Assembly: GCA_021818045.1 (NCBI GenBank)
Contig: JAKAFF010000016.1
Location: forward strand, 1 to 13,500
DNA: 13,500 nt
Direction of reading: 5' to 3'
Source of the DNA: a bacterium
GTDB taxonomy: Bacteria; Chlamydiota; Chlamydiia; Chlamydiales; SM23-39
Position numbers and translations under genes: made by a program. The notes beneath the pieces were generated by a model. It was not told the DNA's origin, searched no databases, and saw nothing but the letters and a program-made list of their open reading frames with translations. Of this stretch, positions 1 through 6,443 are shown piece by piece. Position 1 is the stretch's first letter. Each line of letters opens with the position of its first letter.

Positions 1-102
1 TCGTAAGTGACCCTATATTTTTAATATTGGGTCACTTACGATAGGCGAATTCCGCCAGCTTTCGCGTTGCCCAAAACCAACTTTTGAACTCATTTGTGTA
101 TA
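1..102. repeat. Palindromic MITE-like element, right half (cut by window edge)
   Basis: These 102 bases match 9116-9217 with a single difference (G at position 7 against A at 9122), so this is a second copy of the element seen whole at 9055-9217. The window opens close to the centre of the palindrome: the left arm is missing, while the AT-rich centre (14-27) and the whole right arm are present. The right arm ends in the 26-base terminal repeat at 77-102, which finishes in GTGTATA. The copy lies in the same orientation as the other one. A start at this point would also fit a contig that broke at a repeat or hairpin, but that is a guess. Confidence 0.85.
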
Positions 103-141
103 CAGTAAACATCAATATACACCAATTTAAAAAAACACCTC

Positions 142-170
142 TTTAACAACAACCCTAGAATTTCTACAAT
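142..170 (+). promoter_or_regulatory. Possible promoter of the ATP-grasp gene
   Basis: TTTAAC at 142-147 and TACAAT at 165-170 are 17 bases apart, the normal spacing of a housekeeping-sigma promoter. The -10 box matches consensus at five of six places and the -35 box is weak. Transcription would start at about 177, almost on the ATG at 179, so the message would be nearly leaderless, which would agree with the lack of a ribosome-binding site there. The flank is AT-rich, so a chance match is quite possible. Confidence 0.25.
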
Positions 171-178
171 CTCACGCC

Positions 179-1342
179 ATGCATATATATAGCACCACCA
201 CAGCTCTCATCGTTGCCGAAGCCAAGGCATCCCACCTCATTTGCGAGTTGCCGCGCCTTTAAAAAAATGGCGGATATCGCGTTGTAGTATTAGCTCCACG
301 TCACTGGTCGCTATCCTCACGTGCTTACATAGATGAGAGGATTGAAACTTCTGCAGCCCCACTTGAGTTGATTCATCAAGCAGCAGATCTCATTACCAAA
401 CGGACATTTCACCTGACAATCTTAGGCTCAGATGCTTTGGTGTGGGCGCTAAACGACAGCAAAATAGATCCCTCCGTAAAAGCGCAGCTCTCCCCAATCG
501 GCAATGCGTACTATCAATATGCTCTGGATGGCAAAGTGGGATCAGCCGCTCTGTGGCGACATTTAAAAATCCCCTCCCCCGCTTCAAAAACAGCTGATTC
601 ATCTGTGCAAGTCTCGCAAATCGCCCAAGAGCTCGGCTTTCCGGTAATGATCAAACTATCGCGCAGTGGGGGCGGCGATGGAGTCACTCTATGCCATAGT
701 CATAAAGAAATAGCCGCTATTGCCCTGCATGCTCCTCCCCCTTACCTTGTGGAAAAATACATAGAAGGTGAGGCGATCAGCGTAGAGGCGCTATTCTTAC
801 AATCCCGCCTTACAGCTTATGCAAGCTCACTGATGACCTATTCCCCTTCACCACATGCCCCATCTTTAGAACGAATCTTCACGCCTTGTCCTGAAATCGA
901 GCCTCTGTTACAAAAACTCGGCGCTAGTCTGCAACTAACCGGATTTACCAATATCACTTTCATTCGTACCATAGCATCTCGCCAATACCTGCTCATAGAA
1001 TTGGACTTTCGTCCAAACCGCTGGATTCGCCACAGCGAATTGGTAGGCGTCGATTGGTCAAAAGCACTGCGCAATCCTCACACACCTCTACAAAAGCCTT
1101 TATCCACCAAGATGGTCCGTCATTTTCCTGCAGACCTATGGTACTCTATGCAAATCAAGCAGTGGAATCGGATCTTCTATTGGCTGCTCAACAAAAACAA
1201 CAGTTGGCTCTCCATCCCCTTTCAAGACCCCATGTCCTTAGTCAACGGAGGAAAATACCTGCTACAGAAATTATGGCGTCAGACAATCAAGCGACCCTAC
1301 CAAAAGGCGCAGAAGATTCAAAACGAAGAAGCTCCTTGGTGA
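179..1342 (+). pseudogene. ATP-grasp family protein interrupted by an in-frame stop
   Basis: Reading from ATG 179 gives an ATP-grasp protein (CarB/biotin carboxylase-like ligase fold) of 387 residues, broken at codon 28 by TAA (260-262). Both sides stay in the same frame and both look like the protein: before the stop, a hydrophobic strand (TALIVAEAKASHLICELPRL); directly after it KNGGYRVVVLAP, the usual end of the N-terminal pre-ATP-grasp fold. Counting from TTG 368, which opens the long unbroken part, the ATP-binding strand is FPVMIK (Lys 96), then a Gly-rich loop SGGGDGV, EKYIEGE (129-135) and the metal-binding ELDFRPNR (211-218). About 90 residues at the C-terminus are not recognised. Because the frame is kept, one base substitution explains the stop; one indel does not. 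A shortened protein from TTG 368 is possible but no ribosome-binding site precedes it and it would lack the first domain. The substrate is unknown. The 3' end overlaps the convergent pseudouridine synthase gene by 56 bp. Confidence 0.7.
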
Positions 1343-1952
1343 TGGGATGCAAAAAGGACAGCCGTGCGCAATGTAAATGGATCGATGATCCATCTCCCCC
1401 TTTGCCTCCATAGCGCACATCCCCTACAATCGGATGATCAATGCCGCTAAATTGCGCCCGAATTTGGTGATATCTGCCCGTTTCAAGAGCAATCTCGACA
1501 AAAGTCGTAGCCTTGGAAAAGTGGGTCACCTGGTATTCTAATCGCGCATGCTTCGCCCCCTCTTCATGAGGCTCTGCTACAATCGCCCGATGATCGCCAT
1601 GAATGAGATAGTGATCCAATCGCCCCCTTTTTTCCGGCAAAATCCCCTCTACCTCTGCAATATAGGACCGCTGAATTTCGATCGCGCGCGACTGCTCATT
1701 GAGCCGAGACAAAGCCTTGCTGGTGCGTGCAAATAATACAAGTCCGCTCACCGGCTTGTCCAATCGATGGATTGCATGCAAAAAGACGTTGCCTTCCTTG
1801 TGATATTCGCGCTTGAGCCATCGCTTGCCATACATTTCTAGCGAGTCGCTGTCACTGGCATCGGGCTGCGTTAAAATGCCCGCCGGCTTATCGATGACAA
1901 GGAGGTGGTTATCACAAAATACAATCTCAGGATCTTTGTCTAACGACTTCAT
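1287..1952 (-). CDS. RluA-family pseudouridine synthase
   Basis: The product should isomerise uridine to pseudouridine in rRNA or tRNA in the cytoplasm. Its 221 residues match the catalytic domain of the RluA family: an opening VFCDNHLLVIDKPAGILTQP (11-30), then HRLDKPVSGL (62-71) with Asp 65 as the expected catalytic nucleophile, ETGRYHQIRAQF further on, and HLHCARLSFLHP near the end. No S4 RNA-binding domain precedes the catalytic part, as in the short RluA/TruC type. The family usually has T-S-G after the RLD motif and this protein has V-S-G. Which uridine is modified cannot be told from sequence. The ATG lies inside the end of the TrmH-family gene (26-bp overlap) without a clear ribosome-binding site, so it is probably translated by coupling. 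It is the last gene of the minus-strand run. Confidence 0.85.
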   Translation of the reverse strand: MKSLDKDPEIVFCDNHLLVIDKPAGILTQPDASDSDSLEMYGKRWLKREYHKEGNVFLHAIHRLDKPVSGLVLFARTSKALSRLNEQSRAIEIQRSYIAEVEGILPEKRGRLDHYLIHGDHRAIVAEPHEEGAKHARLEYQVTHFSKATTFVEIALETGRYHQIRAQFSGIDHPIVGDVRYGGKGGDGSSIHLHCARLSFLHPITKELLRFESSAPFGRVA

Positions 1953-2718
1953 ATAACATCAAAGTAGTGGCAGAGGCCACGTTCAGCGAATCGGCAACCC
2001 CAAACATCGGGATCCTCACCGCTACATCCGCACCATGCATCCATTTTTCTGACAGTCCATACTGCTCTGTTCCCACAACAATAGCAAGAGAGACTTTTAA
2101 ATCAGCCTGAGTAAACTCCATTTTTGCATGAGGAGTGGCTGCAACAATCGCAATTTTATGCTGCTTTAAAAAGGCAAAAGTTTCCTCTGCACCCGCTTCA
2201 ATCACGGGAACGGTAAATACAGTACCCACACTGGAGCGCACGACATTTGGATTGTGAATATCAGTAGTAGGATCGCAAACGATGACGGCATCGACACCTG
2301 CGGCATCGCAAGAGCGCAAAATCGTGCCTAAATTGCCAGGCTTTTCAATGCTTTCTGCCACTACCAAAAAGGGGCTCTTTTTCAGTTTCAAATCGGCCAG
2401 TGCAAGGTGCATTTGCGGCGCGATGGCAAGAAGTCCATCAGGTCGATCGCGATAGGAAATTTTCGCAAAAACTTCCTTCGTGCAACGCAAATGTAAAGCG
2501 CCTTTACATTGCTTCTTTAAATCCTCTTCATTGATTCCTAAAAAAAGTTCCGGACAGTAAAAAAGGGTCTGTATCGTGCGGCCGGCATCTAAAGCGCGTT
2601 TGAGCTCTCGATATCCTTCTATCAAAAAAAGGCCGCTCTCTTCGCGGGGCCGTCTATCTCGCAAACGCACTGCGTCTTTGATTTTTGGATTTTGCAAACT
2701 TGTGATCAGGGGGTCCAT
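1927..2718 (-). CDS. TrmH/SpoU-family RNA 2'-O-ribose methyltransferase
   Basis: This 263-residue protein should methylate a ribose 2'-OH of rRNA or tRNA using S-adenosylmethionine. An N-terminal substrate-binding part (about 1-100, with EESGLFLIEGYRELKRAL at 27-44) is followed by a SPOUT knot domain with all three classic motifs: NLGTILRSCDAAG (129-141), IVVGTEQYGLS (213-223) and IPMFGVADSLNVASA (236-250). The layout fits RlmB/TsnR-like 23S rRNA enzymes, but the target site is not predictable. I chose ATG 2718 because conserved sequence starts there and GGGAG lies about nine bases upstream; the open frame continues to 2901 only as an antisense-free extension inside the previous gene. It overlaps the methyltransferase gene upstream by 13 bp and the pseudouridine synthase gene downstream by 26 bp. 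Confidence 0.88.
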   Translation of the reverse strand: MDPLITSLQNPKIKDAVRLRDRRPREESGLFLIEGYRELKRALDAGRTIQTLFYCPELFLGINEEDLKKQCKGALHLRCTKEVFAKISYRDRPDGLLAIAPQMHLALADLKLKKSPFLVVAESIEKPGNLGTILRSCDAAGVDAVIVCDPTTDIHNPNVVRSSVGTVFTVPVIEAGAEETFAFLKQHKIAIVAATPHAKMEFTQADLKVSLAIVVGTEQYGLSEKWMHGADVAVRIPMFGVADSLNVASATTLMLYEVVRQRS

Positions 2719-3503
2719 TTCGCAAAGCTCCCGCTGGGGATGGACAAAACATTGGGCGAGTAAAGCGCCATTTCCCCTACTTCCAAGTGCCCTCGAGGCA
2801 TCGTTTGACCGAGCAAATGGCGCATCGCAAGAGGGGTAAATCCTGGAGTATGGCAAGAGAAGATGACAAATAGTGGCGTCTGCGTGAGCAATTCTGCACA
2901 CAGCTCTAAAAGGGGCATAATGTCGCGCTCAATTTTAAACACCTCTCCCTGACTTCCTCTGCCAAATGTCGGAGGATCTAAAATAATGCCATCGTAAAAT
3001 GATTGTCTTTTCTTTTCCCTTTTCAAAAACTTCAAAGCATCATCGACAATCCAGCGAATGGGCGCTTTCCCCAAGCGATTGAGTGATGCGTTTTCTTTGG
3101 CCCAGTCGATCATCCCCTTGGATGCATCGAGATGACACACCTCAGCTCCTTCTTGGGCGGCGGCCAAAGTCACACCTCCAGAGTAGGCAAATAGGTTCAA
3201 AATGCGCGATCCTTTTTTGATCAAAGGGCGCATCCATTGCCAAAGGTCTGCATGTTCGGGGAAAAGGCCCAGGTGACCGAAATCGGTCGGGGTAATTTTA
3301 AACGCCACGCCACCATGCAATACGTCCCAAGATTTGGGCAATTTTTTATGAAATACCCACCGCTCTTCCCTGGTAAATATAGCATCTGCCTCAAGCGATT
3401 GTTGCATGCGCCAAACAGCCTGGCTGCAAGGCCTTAAAAGGGTGTAATCACCGAATTTTTCCAACTTTTGGCCATCGCCACTGTCGAGTAATTGATAAGT
3501 CAT
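2706..3503 (-). CDS. RlmI-like class I SAM methyltransferase
   Basis: A 265-residue S-adenosylmethionine-dependent methyltransferase of the RlmI/RlmK (COG1092) type, expected to act on rRNA. The Rossmann motifs are clear: LNLFAYSGGVTLAAA (103-117) for cofactor binding, HLDASKGMIDWAKEN (124-138) with the ribose-binding acid, DDALKFL (154-160), and DGIILDPPTFGRG (171-183), whose DPP is the motif IV of this group. The PUA domain found at the N-terminus of E. coli RlmI is absent; a short beta-rich region (about 1-95) stands in its place. ATG 3503 is preferred over the longer frame to 3539 because it makes a 4-bp ATGA overlap with the stop of the CinA-like gene. Family membership is firm; the base modified is not known. 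Confidence 0.85.
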   Translation of the reverse strand: MTYQLLDSGDGQKLEKFGDYTLLRPCSQAVWRMQQSLEADAIFTREERWVFHKKLPKSWDVLHGGVAFKITPTDFGHLGLFPEHADLWQWMRPLIKKGSRILNLFAYSGGVTLAAAQEGAEVCHLDASKGMIDWAKENASLNRLGKAPIRWIVDDALKFLKREKKRQSFYDGIILDPPTFGRGSQGEVFKIERDIMPLLELCAELLTQTPLFVIFSCHTPGFTPLAMRHLLGQTMPRGHLEVGEMALYSPNVLSIPSGSFAKWTP

Positions 3504-4207
3504 GAAAATGTCGCCGTTTGATGAACTAATCGACGCCATAGAGCGCCAAGTGTTAAGTGTACTGCTAAATCAATCGCCGTAGATCTTCCTTGAGGTGCGT
3601 GAATGATGCCTGCATCTATGCGATCTCCTCTTACACCAATGGCGATACAAATGGTGCCCACTGGGACTTGTTTAGACCCGCCGCTAGGACCTGCGATGCC
3701 CGAGATCGCTGCACAATAATCTGCATCTGTTTCTTGCAAAAGCCCTCGCACCATTTCAATGACCGTTTCGCGACTGACCGCACCTTTCGTCTCAAGAGTG
3801 CTTCTAGACACATGCAAAAACCGCTCCTTCCATGCGTTGCAATAAGTGACAAAAGAGCCTAAAAAATAGCCCGATGCACCGGGAATGGCAGTTACTTTCG
3901 CGGCCATTGCCCCACCCGTACAGCTTTCCGCAAAAGAGAGCGTCTTGCCCCGCTCTATAAATGCTTTGGCCATGGCCTCTTCAATGCGCCCTTCCCCATA
4001 AAAAAAGGTGGGAAATTGCTGTTTCGTCAATTCTACTAAAGCATCTACTGGGCGATCTGACTGAAACATCAGTTGCATCTCGCCAGGTGAGGGAAAAAGG
4101 GCGATCTCTACATCCGGATGGGACTTGCGTAAGTTTTGCACAAAAAAGGCCACCTCTTCTTCTTTCAAAAGACAAAGGCCGCACCGCCGCATATATTCAG
4201 CTTGCAT
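3500..4207 (-). CDS. cinA: CinA-like protein lacking the N-terminal domain (PncC-type amidase)
   Basis: The C-terminal part (about 72-235) is the CinA/PncC nicotinamide-nucleotide amidohydrolase domain, which deamidates NMN to nicotinate mononucleotide in NAD salvage. Visible signatures are SFAESCTGG (91-99) with Ser 95 at the position of the proposed nucleophile, YFLGSFVTYCNAWK (114-127) and SGIAGPSGGSKQVPVGT (169-185). Residues about 10-70 (LKEEEVAFFVQNLRK, LFPSPGEMQLMF) resemble the small linker domain that joins the two halves of full-length CinA. The first half, the molybdopterin-binding-like domain of about 170 residues, is missing: the protein begins just where that domain would end. 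ATG 4207 has TAGGGG five bases upstream, and the frame before it belongs to another gene, so this is a real short form and not a wrong start. It overlaps the preceding gene by 11 bp and the following one by 4 bp. Confidence 0.85.
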   Translation of the reverse strand: MQAEYMRRCGLCLLKEEEVAFFVQNLRKSHPDVEIALFPSPGEMQLMFQSDRPVDALVELTKQQFPTFFYGEGRIEEAMAKAFIERGKTLSFAESCTGGAMAAKVTAIPGASGYFLGSFVTYCNAWKERFLHVSRSTLETKGAVSRETVIEMVRGLLQETDADYCAAISGIAGPSGGSKQVPVGTICIAIGVRGDRIDAGIIHAPQGRSTAIDLAVHLTLGALWRRLVHQTATFS

Positions 4208-4874
4208 AAACCCCTATTTGTTGCAGCTGTAGCTGGGGATGGTTTGCCACCCAAGACAGGCAGTTTTTGCCAATGCGCATTGGCACATTGACTCTCTTTC
4301 CATCTACGACAAAGGGGGTCGCCCGCGTCTCATTGCGCACCCAAAGCTTGATCTTTTGAAAGAGATCGCAATTGACAAAGCCGTCTACTTCCAATAGCTC
4401 CATCGTTTTGGGATCTTGAAAAAGTTGCGGGTAGCTAAATTGCAATCCCCAAAAAATGCTCCCAAGTCCCATGCTCATCGGGCGAAACACCCCATCTACA
4501 CGGGAGTAGGTAAAAAAATGTGCTTGCATCTGAATGACGGGCTTAGCCATTTTCACCAAATAGCGCCCTCCTGGTATTTCTTGTCTCCATAGGGCATCCG
4601 TATCGGCCGTCAGCGCACACCCAAGCCATTTTTTCAGCTGCGCCTCTTCGGGAACAAGGCCACGCTTCAAACCATCGATCCAGCGGCTATACTCTTCTAA
4701 AAACTCACCCACATCCACAGCATTTGCATCGCCTAAGAAGGTCAATGGATATATTCCAAAAGAGCCATCGAACAATTTTTTTAATTCTTCCCCATCACAG
4801 AGCACTTGATATTTTAAATACTTAGATCCTTGATAGATTCCCTCTTGGGCGGGAGTAGAGATCCGAAGGGTCAT
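4197..4874 (-). CDS. Unrecognised protein in the nrdR-dksA-lspA run
   Basis: I do not recognise this 225-residue protein. It has no signal peptide, no long hydrophobic segment and no obvious nucleotide-binding or metal-binding motif, so it is probably soluble and cytoplasmic. It is rich in aromatic residues, for example FRPMSMGLGSIFWGLQFSYP in the middle. The start at ATG 4874 makes a 4-bp ATGA overlap with the lspA stop; the longer frame to 4940 only reads through lspA. Its end overlaps the start of the CinA-like gene by 11 bp. Tight packing on both sides implies that it is expressed with its neighbours and is under selection, but does not reveal its job. Confidence 0.75.
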   Translation of the reverse strand: MTLRISTPAQEGIYQGSKYLKYQVLCDGEELKKLFDGSFGIYPLTFLGDANAVDVGEFLEEYSRWIDGLKRGLVPEEAQLKKWLGCALTADTDALWRQEIPGGRYLVKMAKPVIQMQAHFFTYSRVDGVFRPMSMGLGSIFWGLQFSYPQLFQDPKTMELLEVDGFVNCDLFQKIKLWVRNETRATPFVVDGKRVNVPMRIGKNCLSWVANHPQLQLQQIGVYAS

Positions 4875-5338
4875 AATGAGCAACGTTGTTGACAATTTCT
4901 TTGCGACCACATCAACCAGACAATGCCAATCGTAATACAAGAATCGGCGACGTTAAACACAGGAAAATGGTAATTCCAAAACGTAAAATGGATGAAATCG
5001 ATGACATATCCGTATAAAAATGAATCGATCACATTGCCAATTGCGCCAGATAGAATGAGCACGATGGGCCATGATTTATGAGCAAAGAGCAAAAGGGCCA
5101 AAATCATCCCTATCCTTAAGGCAAACAAGATCGTTGAGTGATCTGCAAACAATCCCCAGGCAGCCCCTGTATTGACGACATAATTCAAAGAACAGCTCAC
5201 CCCCCCTAACGAAAAAATAGGGATTCCCCCAAAGGGATATCTCCCTCCACTAAGCGGGGGGAGATGGTGTTCAGCCAATATTTTGGTGACTAGGTCCAAG
5301 CAGAGTAGAAAAGCGATAAACAGGACCCATTTACGCAT
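4871..5338 (-). CDS. lspA: Signal peptidase II (prolipoprotein signal peptidase)
   Basis: LspA cuts the signal peptide from lipid-modified prolipoproteins in the inner membrane. The 155-residue length and the four hydrophobic stretches (about 4-18, 68-85, 90-107, 126-143) fit the family. Conserved blocks are DLVTK (15-19), NTGAAWGLF (56-64), GNVIDSFLYGYVIDF (101-115) and FNVADS (128-133). By alignment with characterised enzymes the catalytic aspartates should be Asp 114 and Asp 132. The usual GNxxDR block ends in Ser here instead of Arg, a small deviation. The ATG shares one base with the dksA stop codon (TAATG), and the stop overlaps the next gene by 4 bp. A lipoprotein substrate is present in this same window at 10131-10991. 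Confidence 0.93.
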   Translation of the reverse strand: MRKWVLFIAFLLCLDLVTKILAEHHLPPLSGGRYPFGGIPIFSLGGVSCSLNYVVNTGAAWGLFADHSTILFALRIGMILALLLFAHKSWPIVLILSGAIGNVIDSFLYGYVIDFIHFTFWNYHFPVFNVADSCITIGIVWLMWSQRNCQQRCSL

Positions 5339-5703
5339 TAGATCAACCCCTTTTCAAGCCTTTCTTGCGCCTTCACAGTCATCGTTGCATAGGGAATCGC
5401 TTCGAGACGTTTTAATGGGATCTCTTCGTTTGTAATATCGCACATGCCGTAGGTCCCCTCTTCAATTTTTTCCAAAGCCCGGTCGATTTGTCGAATGACA
5501 TTAAATTCCTTATTCGTCAGCTCGAGATTGATATTTTTGACAAAGTCATCTGTCCCCTCATCGGCTGAGTGTTGGGAATATCCCTTTGCCTCATCCGGCT
5601 GAGTTACCGCCTCTTTCGCTCCTTGCACTGTGCGCATGAGTTGCGCTCTTAGTTCTTCCAATCGTTTTTTAAATTTCGCAATTTCACTTTTCTGTAGTGG
5701 CAT
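5338..5703 (-). CDS. dksA: DksA/TraR-family transcription factor without a full zinc finger
   Basis: A 121-residue member of the DksA/TraR family, whose members enter the secondary channel of RNA polymerase. The N-terminal half (about 5-35 and 55-82) is predicted coiled coil by its heptad-like pattern, joined by an acidic turn (HSADEGTDDF, 45-54) at the place of the catalytic tip. The C-terminal globular part reads YGMCDITNEEIPLKRLEAIP (85-104), then YATMTVKAQE. Family members normally have four cysteines in two CxxC pairs; only Cys 88 remains, with Thr or Val at the other places, so zinc binding of the normal kind is not expected. I recall the Chlamydia homologue as similar, which would make this a lineage trait. 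It overlaps the end of nrdR by 20 bp. Confidence 0.9.
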   Translation of the reverse strand: MPLQKSEIAKFKKRLEELRAQLMRTVQGAKEAVTQPDEAKGYSQHSADEGTDDFVKNINLELTNKEFNVIRQIDRALEKIEEGTYGMCDITNEEIPLKRLEAIPYATMTVKAQERLEKGLI

Positions 5704-6292
5704 GATGGCTGTTTTCCTCGTTTTCTAGTTCTTGAACTGCTGCTCGAGCGCAGTCTCGGCCCTTGAGGGGCGAGTGAACCGAGCTATCTGCTCCGTTGCA
5801 GCAAGATCCTTGCTGCCCTTTGGCAGTCAGAGACTCTCTTCCTTCATCGGAGGAGAGCTCTTCAATCGCAGCGAGCAATTCTCGAACATCTTTAAAGCGT
5901 TTGTACACACAGGCAAAGCGGATATAAGCCACTAGATCTGTCTCTTTGAGCTGGCGAATCACAATATCACCCAACTCTTGAGAGGAGATCTCTCGGACCC
6001 CTTTGGCCATCAGTTCTGTTTTAATTTTATAGGCCAAAGCACGCACCTGATCATGGCTTACGCGGGTATGTCGACAGGCGGCGTCCATCCCGTGAATCAG
6101 CTTTTCCTGCTGGAAGTCCTCAAAAGTTCCGTCCCTTTTTTTGACCTGCAAGCTCAAATCGACCGTTTCGAACGTGGTAAAGCGCTTCATGCATTGACAG
6201 CACTCTCTGCGCCGCCGGATTGCATTCATCTCTACTGCATCGCGCGAATCGGTTACTTTTGATTCTTCGTGGTTACAAAAAGGGCATCTCAC
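5684..6292 (-). CDS. nrdR: Transcriptional repressor NrdR
   Basis: NrdR senses nucleotides through an ATP-cone and represses ribonucleotide reductase genes. The protein opens with the family's MRCPFC zinc ribbon (Cys 3, 6, 31 and 34, with RRRECCQC at 27-34), then RFTTFE, and the ATP-cone (about 48-138) ending in the hallmark VAYIRFACVYKRFKDVREL (121-139). The start is GTG at 6292: it gives the canonical first residues and has AGGAG six bases upstream, while the ATG at 6287 is out of frame. Usual length is about 150 residues; this one has 202, with a Ser/Glu-rich tail containing three cysteines after residue 150. The tail overlaps dksA by 20 bp. It is the first gene of the eight-gene run. Confidence 0.93.
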   Translation of the reverse strand: MRCPFCNHEESKVTDSRDAVEMNAIRRRRECCQCMKRFTTFETVDLSLQVKKRDGTFEDFQQEKLIHGMDAACRHTRVSHDQVRALAYKIKTELMAKGVREISSQELGDIVIRQLKETDLVAYIRFACVYKRFKDVRELLAAIEELSSDEGRESLTAKGQQGSCCNGADSSVHSPLKGRDCARAAVQELENEENSHHATTEK

Positions 6293-6388
6293 CCCAAACT
6301 CCTGGACATCTCTTGCTTTTTAGGACGCCAAACAATTTTTGTGAATTGGTTTTTGTTCGGATAGGGCCCCCCAGAGGGTGCTCGCGCC

Positions 6389-6397
6389 ATTGTAACA
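6389..6397 (-). promoter_or_regulatory. Possible extended -10 promoter element for the nrdR run
   Basis: In the 151-bp gap between clpB and nrdR the minus strand carries TGTTACAAT, an extended -10 pattern (TG, one base, TACAAT) about 97 bases before the nrdR start codon. No good -35 box lies 16-18 bases upstream, which an extended -10 can tolerate. I saw no NrdR-box pair in the gap. Without it the run would depend on readthrough from clpB. No hairpin with a T-run follows the clpB stop, so such readthrough is possible. Confidence 0.3.
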
Positions 6398-6443
6398 AGG
6401 AGGGGAGATTGAATTGTAGTAGAATTTTACACCGCCCACTTTT

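Noticed and set aside
96..122. GTGTATA of the repeat end followed by TATACAC at 116-122, as if a new element began
   Set aside because: Only seven bases agree and the rest of the terminal repeat does not follow, so chance in AT-rich DNA is likely.
2719..2901. Longer N-terminus of the TrmH-family protein
   Set aside because: The extra 61 residues are the other-frame reading of the RlmI-like gene and match nothing in the family.
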